Positions 58,166-64,000 of a stretch of DNA of 64,000 bases are shown here, in pieces; within the stretch, counting starts at the first letter, position 1; every line of letters begins with the position of its first letter. The notes beneath the pieces were generated by a model. That model worked only from the letters and a program-made list of their open reading frames with translations, did no database searches and had not been told where the DNA came from. The position numbers and the translations under genes are program-made. The stretch is from Phlebopus portentosus (taxonomy: Eukaryota; Basidiomycota; Agaricomycetes; Boletales; Boletinellaceae): assembly GCA_037892935.1 (NCBI GenBank), contig JAYXKI010000002.1, forward strand, positions 2,232,001 to 2,296,000, written 5' to 3'.

Positions 58166-60196
58166 GGCTAGGTCACTGCACTGTTGGTGAAGGGAGATAG
58201 ATGCCAAAGACTCTACGGCAGAGCAAGGAAAGTGGATACATTGTGCTCATTAAATATGTGCACGGGATGAAGGTAGGTGAGAAAGAAAAGAGGTGTTGCA
58301 ATTGCTATTTAGGCTTCCCTTGTTTTTTTCTTTATCACCGTTCCTGTACGCAGTTGATCTTCTATATCGCGTGGCTGGTGCACGGCAATCTCCGAAATAA
58401 CCTTTTATGGTCGCTTACTGTCGCAAGGCGACCTGTGCATAAAAGGTGTGCAAAGGCCGGAAGGCCGGAAGCACGAATATATGCGTATGGTGGGGAACGC
58501 AGGTCCAAGCGCATCCGAAAGGCTTCGTACAGGTGCAGTCAAACGCGTCATCCGTAGTACCTAACTAGCGATTGGCAAAATTACAAATGTCCTATCGGCC
58601 GTCCAACAACACACTTTGTAGCCTACCTTCCTTGTAATCCTTTGGCAGAAGCCCAACCTTCAGTATTCCCCTTGTGCCTGGGCAAAGGTGGAGATTATTC
58701 GCTCACTTCCAGAAAACTTCCGAGCTGCGCGTCAAATACATCGGGCCGTCCGTTATAATTCCCTCAGCAGAACCTTAGTTATGAGAGAATGTCCACTCAG
58801 ACCGACATGGTGCACAAGTCACAGGCACTTCCTGATATTTCTAGAAAGATAACCGTGTCTTATTTGATGAAATTCCAGGGGACTAAATAGCTTATGGCAT
58901 ATCGGTATATATCTGCCCTTACTGTTCGGAATGTCGCCCGCCTTGGTCGAATTACAAAGGAGACGAGTTGGTAAACTAGTATACCGATGGCTCGAAGCCA
59001 AGAGTATGTCCACATAGACATTGGGATAAGCCGATCCATAGATATGCGTTGCGATTGCCCGGTCATGGCGAGAAGCACCCTTTGGCGAGTGGCGACTACT
59101 GGCACTGTTACGTCCCATATAGACACTCTCATGAAGTTAGTGGTTGACCCTCGATAAGACAGGCTTGCCAGAAACCTTAAACTACATTTTTGCCCTTGAT
59201 CTTTATAGACAGTGCAAGATGCGAAGAGTGGCTTTAGTCGGACTATGCACTGCCTCAGTCTCTCTGCGCCATTTGAAATCTGTTCTTGTGTCTTAACACC
59301 CGACGCATCTTCAACTCCTCATTGCCACTTCACCCAGGAATACCGGACTACAGGTCTTACAAGATTTGCCTGTGTTGAAATTCAGAACCTCGAGATCCGG
59401 GCGACATCTATTATGGATCTGGCGAATTTATCCCATGTGGATTCATCTTGTGAAGGCTATAACAGACCGAAAGGACTGCTTTCTCAAGTGCCTCGGTGAG
59501 ATAAAAGCAGTTGAGCTGCAAACTGGCGTTACCTAGAGCCAGAACCTCAGGAATAGTTGCAAGAATAAAATTGTTATCCTAGGCTTGCTCTCCCTTCTCA
59601 GCAGTAAGGCACATTGAGAAGCCATGTGTACCTCAAGAAGGTTCCGCGTTAAGACCACTGAAGGGACCCGACAGCAATAATATGAGAAGTGCGGTGGGGA
59701 CTCAGATGAAGCCGCTTCGCTGCACCACATGCATCAGCATTAGGCATTCCGACTGAAATATAAACACCCCGCGTGGCCGAAGTCCAACAGTAGGCTAGTC
59801 TCTCAGGAAAGACGCCATAAGGGAGCCGATGAAAAATATCGTCGCCCGAAGTTCCATCGTTCGCATGGAAAGCCGACGATTTTTACGCCACGTCCGGCAA
59901 ATCATAGAGAAGTCTGTCAGAGCGAGGGAGTAACATTCACTCCTTTCAAGGAGTACCTAGATCTTGGATCCGCATTCAGCAGCGGAGTTTGGTGATGCAC
60001 ACCGAGCTTATCCAATAACGCAACAATACAGTGACGGCGGCCCGACTATCCATAGCACTTGCGAGGATCCCAGGCACTACAGAAAATTAGTGAAGTACCT
60101 GCACGGATCAGTGAATGGAGCCTCAGAACTCTCCCGCCAGTCCAGAATACCAGAAGTACAAATTTATCGATTTGATCCATTGTACATTGTCTTTAT
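58166..60196. other. Intergenic region of about 2 kb, nothing recognised
   Basis: It holds the esterase promoter (minus strand) and the 3' region of lumazine synthase. The short ORFs of about 60-120 codons carry no motifs and cannot be joined by plausible introns. An old degenerate element or a non-coding RNA is possible but unsupported. Confidence 0.4.
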
Positions 60197-60938
60197 CTAG
60201 AACTTACCGTTACCCCACTTCTTCGACTGTGCACCCATCTCTATTGCAGCTATGGCCCAGTCTTCCCCGTGGTTGTGACCCTTTAAGTCCTCGCGCCCAA
60301 TACCGGCCCGTTCCATCGCTTGAGATTCGTTCAATGCTGTGAGAACTCCGAAGATGACAGGTACTCCAGAATCCATTTGCAGGCGCATGAGTGCATGGGA
60401 AACAGCATCTGCGATATATTCAAAGTGCATAGTAGCGCCCTTGATGAGAACTCCGATGGCAATGACTGCGTCGAAGGGTTGATTTGACGTCGAACCGGAC
60501 ATCGGTGCAGGTGTACCCGCCCGCGAGCTTGATTTGGCGATAGGTGATTGAACCAAGCCACCGAGAAGATCAGTTGCCGTCGCTCCGGCTTGTACATGCG
60601 CGGCACCGATCACTCTATACAGTCATTTAATGGATAAATTCTTTCGTTGCACCGACCAAGTGAGGAAGTATCTTACTTGGAACAAGCGAGAGGAAGCTCA
60701 AAACTTCCTGGTACAGATTGTACAACAAGATTTGTAGGTTTTACACCAAGTTCTGTTAATTTCTTGATAGCGCCGTTGACAAGCGCGTCTATGATGGCTT
60801 TGTTCCATCTCGCGTGTACTATGGCAATGCGCAGTGACGATCCATCGTAGGTCTCTTGTCCATCTTAGACTCGCCATCCAGCGAGCAATGGACTCGGCTC
60901 ACCTCCTGAGAAGGTGTAAACCCCTTTATTGGCGACAT
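60197..60938 (-). CDS. RIB4: 6,7-dimethyl-8-ribityllumazine synthase (209 aa)
   Basis: Penultimate enzyme of riboflavin synthesis; it condenses 5-amino-6-ribitylamino-uracil with dihydroxybutanone phosphate. Exons: 60903-60938, 60677-60852, 60197-60614; 210 codons with the stop. The tiny first exon [12 protein letters not shown] joins [17 protein letters not shown], which contains the substrate-binding Trp. Next come [24 protein letters not shown], then a Ser/Thr/Pro-rich insert (about residues 90-115) that is usual in fungal enzymes, [35 protein letters not shown] and [15 protein letters not shown]. The His in GATMHFEY is the usual catalytic His. A longer unspliced first exon was rejected because it shifts the frame before the conserved HARWN. 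Confidence 0.93.
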
Positions 60939-61237
60939 TATCTTCTTCTACTTGATTTATCGCAGGTCTGAGGTTGGCAACTGAAGATGACGAGAACTCA
61001 GACTAGGAGGAATCGCGTGTCCGAGGTGTACGCGCCGTGTAACAGACGCACCGCACCTTTTAATAAAACTTAAACCTACACTTTATGTAAGATCACGTGA
61101 CGAGCACAGCAAAAAACTCACCTTTTTTTTTTTCAACTTTCTAACTGTTTCGACACTTGTCACTATATCATGAAGAAAGAACTACTCGAGCCTGGCGTGA
61201 AGGGTAACTCCCATCTTGTAGTTACACCCTGCCGTAG

Positions 61238-62423
61238 CTCATCAACGCCTCAGAGATCTTTAAAGCGCTTTCCGAAGTGGCGAGTAATAAAGGAAGGCTT
61301 GATGCTGTGAAAGACGTGAAGAAAGCCTTGCAGGAGTGGATCGAAATGAGCGATTTTTTAGACGAGCAAGATGCTCCGCTGGGAGACGTTATCAAGCGGT
61401 GGAAAAGGATACAGAGATCCACGTCCTCTGTACTGTATGTCTTATTTACTTTCATTTCAATTATGAAGAACTGAATTTACGTGTTATGATAGTAGTCACA
61501 GCATTGCCGGTATGCATGTTGCTTGGGCTGGCATTTATATCGTGTTTTAATCCATCCGTAGCATTTTTCTCCCCAGAGGACAGCGTTACTATTGCGTCAA
61601 CATCGAATTCAGAAAAGGGACATCGATCCACATCAGGCCGGAGCTCGAGTTCAAGCTCCAGCTCCAGTAACGGGTCCGACTCTAGCGAGCGCAGCGAATC
61701 CGATTCAGACACGGAATCAGATACTCCTTCACTTAACAAGTCCAAAGCAGTCTCGTCATCTAAATCGTCATCTTCCAACACGAACTCAGATTCAGACTCT
61801 GGGTCGACTTCTTCGCCTTTTGTTTCAAAATCTGGATCGGAGCATGGAATGCCTCCAGCGAAAAAAAGAAAGACCGAAGGAAATCAAAGTCTTGTCGGAA
61901 CGGTCCAGGAATCGCTTAGGATGCGAAAGCTCGATGAGGAGAAAGTTGGCGAGAGACCGGCTGTAAATGGAGGGTTCGATGCGACAAAAGCCCCGGGTAC
62001 GCAGCCGTTGTCACCGAGCACTCCTCCCAAGTCGAATCAGCGAGGGAAAGAGGCTCGGAAAAGCAACATTCCGTTCCAGCGTATAAAGACTGAGATGGTT
62101 AAGTTTACCGATGAGCGGCTCAGAGACAACTCGTTTCATTCCCGCGTTCGTTACAATTCTTTGTTCCTTTGCACTTTAGCGAGCTGACGGACTCTATCAT
62201 CACTTAGGGAGCGAAACGCGGTGATTATGGCGAGCGAGCACATGCGGAATTAATTGTTACACGAGGCGATGGTTTCCGTAAGGAGAAAAATAAGAAGAAA
62301 AGAGGAAGCTACCGTGGAGGAGAGATCACAGTATGTCTTGGGGAACGTGCATTTGGACATATACTTACCATTTCTTTCACGGTTTCTTTGCAGCTAGAAA
62401 GCCATAGCATCAAGTTCGCATAG
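61238..62423 (+). CDS. SRP40: Srp40/Nopp140-type nucleolar phosphoprotein (5' model uncertain)
   Basis: Chaperone-like nucleolar protein linked to box H/ACA and C/D snoRNP biogenesis. The C-terminus is secure: an exon ending at 62145, then 62208-62330 and 62394-62423. It reads IPFQRIKTEMVKFTDERLRD, NSFHSR, GAKRGDYGERAHAELIVTRG, FRKEKNKKKRGSYRGGEI and SHSIKFA, which is the SRP40 C-terminal domain almost in full. Before it lies a long Ser/Asp/Glu-rich stretch (SSSSSSSSNGSDSSERSESD), a CK2-type phosphorylation target as in Nopp140, and a basic KKRKTEG signal. The 5' part probably includes LINASEIFKALSEVASNKGR (from 61238 in another frame), joined by one or two introns between 61430 and 61579. 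The exact start, perhaps ATG 61170, could not be fixed. Confidence 0.78.
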
Positions 62424-62542
62424 ACTGTTTGATGACTTCCCGTTTCAACCCACGTCTGATTGCTGTCCACATTGTTTTCCCAGTCACGGTTACAAGCATA
62501 AAATACACAGCCTTGCTTTGCTATTTGTTTCGCCGTTGATTT

Positions 62543-63104
62543 TTAACCTGGCCCAAGACCGAACACACCAGGCGTTGGAGCATTCTTCTCTTCCTCTGTT
62601 GCGCCTAACATATTCAGCCATTCCAGCTTCCTGAACACCTTCGCCGTTTCTATTGCGCTTGGGGTGCCAATACGTGGGTCTGCGCCTAGCTCAACCAGAA
62701 CGCGAATAACTTCTTCGTGATTCTTGAAAATGGCACCTGCGAGCGGCGACTGTCCCCTGTCATTCAGGCTATTTGCATCCGCTCCTTTCGAATGAAGCAG
62801 TCGCACGGTGGGTGCATGTCCGCTATATGCAGCTAGCATGAGTAGCGTATTACCTATAATGGTCCAGAAATCAGTCAGCAAAGCAAATGGCCTGAGCAAG
62901 GGACGTTAATCCACCCTTATCGTTGGTGAGGTTTGGAGGTAGACCAGCATCTACGTATGCACCGAGCAGTTCGTCTTCTCCGTTTCGCGCAAGGTTGAAA
63001 ACTTTCGCGGCAAAATCAAGCGTTTCCTGAGGGAGATCCGACACAGAGGGTTTTCTTTCCTTTTGAGACGAATCGGAGGGGGCCTTTGGTGACTCCAAAG
63101 CCAT
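62543..63104 (-). CDS. Small ankyrin-repeat protein (166 aa)
   Basis: Exons: 62915-63104 and 62543-62853; in frame over a 61-bp intron. After a Ser/Lys-rich start (MALESPKAPSDSSQKERKPS) come three ankyrin repeats: AKVFNLARNGEDELLGAYVD with GLPPNLTNDKG, then GNTLLMLAAYSGHAPTVRLL with GADANSLNDRGQSPL, then AGAIFKNHEEVIRVLVELGA with DPRIGTPSAIETA. It ends with a short Pro/Gly tail. It is a protein-interaction module without an enzymatic domain, like other small fungal ankyrin proteins; its partner is unknown. The start codon is 238 bp from the divergent HORMA gene. Confidence 0.88.
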
Positions 63105-63342
63105 TATCGATGTGTCCGTAACGGTACCAACCAGATCTGCTGTTCCTCTGAGATTGGTGTGTCATTCATATAAGGCACGTGCCCCGTGGAAACCATTTTC
63201 AGTCTCCGCTCCGCGTAACGCGACGCGTCGAAAGCTGAGACGCGTCGTTCTCCCTTTGTTCCCTTCCACTGACCTTTCAAAGCCCTTCTTCGTTCTCACG
63301 CAACCGTAGCCTAACAACTACGCTTAATTTGTATTTTTCACA
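63105..63342. promoter_or_regulatory. Divergent promoter between the ankyrin gene and the HORMA gene
   Basis: 238 bp separate the two starts. It contains an ACGCGACGCGTCG stretch near 63218 and ACGCGTC near 63239. The ACGCGT core resembles the cell-cycle MCB motif, which would suit a meiotic gene; this is inference. Confidence 0.45.
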
Positions 63343-64000
63343 ATGCAGAGTCAGTCCGTACGCCAACAGGTATGCTTGGTACAGACACCTATCACCCACG
63401 CACTGAGGTCACTGTAGACTGCGATTAGCTCCCAACAGAGTTTGGCCGTAATCAAGACGCTTCTGAGCGCCAGCTTCGGCTGCGTGGCTTATCTAAGGTG
63501 GGTCAAAGTCTGACTCAATTGTCAGACGCATATACACAGGCTACTCTGGAGGGTGTCTTACCAGATGCACATGTCAGGAACTTACTTCCTGAAGAGAATT
63601 TCAGCGAAGGTGCTGCAGGCTTGTCCATGAGATATCTGAAATTTCTTATCCTATTGTGAAGGCAGACTAATGGCTGGAGAACGAGGCTCTATGGCTTACG
63701 ATACTCAAGACTCTCCGGGAAAGAATTCACGTAGTATGAGCGGTATTACTATCAAAACGGTCGCTCGAGGATACTCAACTGAGGCAGATAAACTACTAAA
63801 CTATCTGGTGACTGGGCTTCTTAAACTGCTCGTCCAAAAGCTGATTACAACAGGAACACGGCATTTTTGACGCCATTGAGCGTCAGTACCTCAAGAGCTT
63901 TATATTCGCAATCTACCTTGTAAGTCACACAATCTCTATCTCCATTCTCAAGTGCCCACTTCCTTGACAGGACAATAATGACCCTAAAAAGTACCACCAT
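63343..64000 (+). CDS. HOP1: HORMA-domain meiotic chromosome protein, Hop1-like (3' truncated by window)
   Basis: Chromosome-axis protein for meiotic recombination and synapsis. Exons: 63343-63369, 63439-63497, 63578-63622, 63666-63807, 63854-63919, and 63971 to the window end. The short first exon MQSQSVRQQ joins SLAVIKTLLSASFGCVAYLR, the opening HORMA helix, then NLLPEENFSE, a loop, ITIKTVARGYSTEADKLLNY, EHGIFDAIERQYLKSF with IFAIYL, and DNNDPKKYH at the edge. This order and spacing match the Hop1/HORMAD subgroup (PEENF, FDAIERQYL) rather than Mad2 or Rev7. The intron 63498-63577 (80 bp) and the weak GTCCAT donor at 63623 are chosen because they keep frame and homology. The rest of the HORMA fold lies beyond the window. 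Confidence 0.88.

Noticed and set aside
58166..60196. A possible decayed retroelement or gene in the 2-kb gap
   Set aside because: No LTR ends, reverse transcriptase motifs or joinable exons could be found.
60853..60902. Longer first exon of lumazine synthase running on from [12 protein letters not shown]
   Set aside because: It puts the conserved HARWN region out of frame; a 50-bp intron ending CAAGAG restores it.
1..64000. CRISPR arrays, rRNA operons, bacterial-type operons, obvious tRNA genes
   Set aside because: No regularly spaced repeats, rRNA stretches or convincing tRNA A/B boxes were seen by eye. A tRNAscan-SE run would be needed to exclude tRNAs fully.

Overview
This window is nuclear DNA of a filamentous fungus, most likely a mushroom-forming basidiomycete (Agaricomycetes). 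The genes are dense and cut by many short introns, mostly 50-65 bp with GT..AG ends and a few GC..AG. The gene set fits: a WC-2 type blue-light factor, a Zn2Cys6 regulator, a DASH-complex subunit, a NudF/LIS1 protein, a kinesin with a long coiled coil, and a BTB-like protein that may be related to basidiomycete Clp1. No prokaryotic operons, CRISPR arrays or rRNA genes were seen. Exon boundaries were worked out by hand from splice signals, phase arithmetic and protein-family continuity, without transcripts.

Layout. 1-8 kb: the 3' part of an F-box/WD40 gene, then a 1604-residue CCCH finger / ankyrin-like / ClpB-type AAA+ protein. 9.7-16.4 kb (minus strand): Zn2Cys6 factor, isovaleryl-CoA dehydrogenase, inositol-pentakisphosphate 2-kinase. 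16.8-23.2 kb: kinesin-4-like motor. 24.4-27.5 kb: a short-chain dehydrogenase and a fluoroacetate-dehalogenase-like hydrolase. 27.8-31.1 kb: a complete PIF/Harbinger transposon with both of its genes, perfect 17-bp terminal inverted repeats and a TTA target duplication. 31.4-36 kb: Dad3, ARPC1 and a TilS-like tRNA lysidine synthase. 36.9-38.2 kb: an unrecognised gene. 39.3-44.6 kb: a YTH-domain m6A reader head-to-head with LIS1. 45.9-47.1 kb: the BTB/Clp1-like protein. 47-51.5 kb: a gene-poor stretch holding a 132-bp MITE. 51.5-58.2 kb: WC-2, a PHD-JmjC histone demethylase and a secreted type-B carboxylesterase. 60-64 kb: lumazine synthase, a Srp40/Nopp140 protein, a small ankyrin protein and the 5' part of a HORMA (Hop1) gene.

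Genes working together. Most genes are unrelated housekeeping functions. Several act on the cytoskeleton (kinesin-4, Dad3, ARPC1, LIS1), and others on chromatin, RNA or light signalling (JmjC, YTH, WC-2, Hop1), but this looks like ordinary eukaryotic mixing rather than a cluster. Several neighbours share short divergent promoters.

Most worth a second look are the CCCH-ANK-AAA+ architecture, the intact Harbinger element inside a divergent promoter, the MITE, and two one-base frame breaks inside conserved genes (isovaleryl-CoA dehydrogenase and kinesin). Both breaks lie in homopolymers and may be sequence errors.
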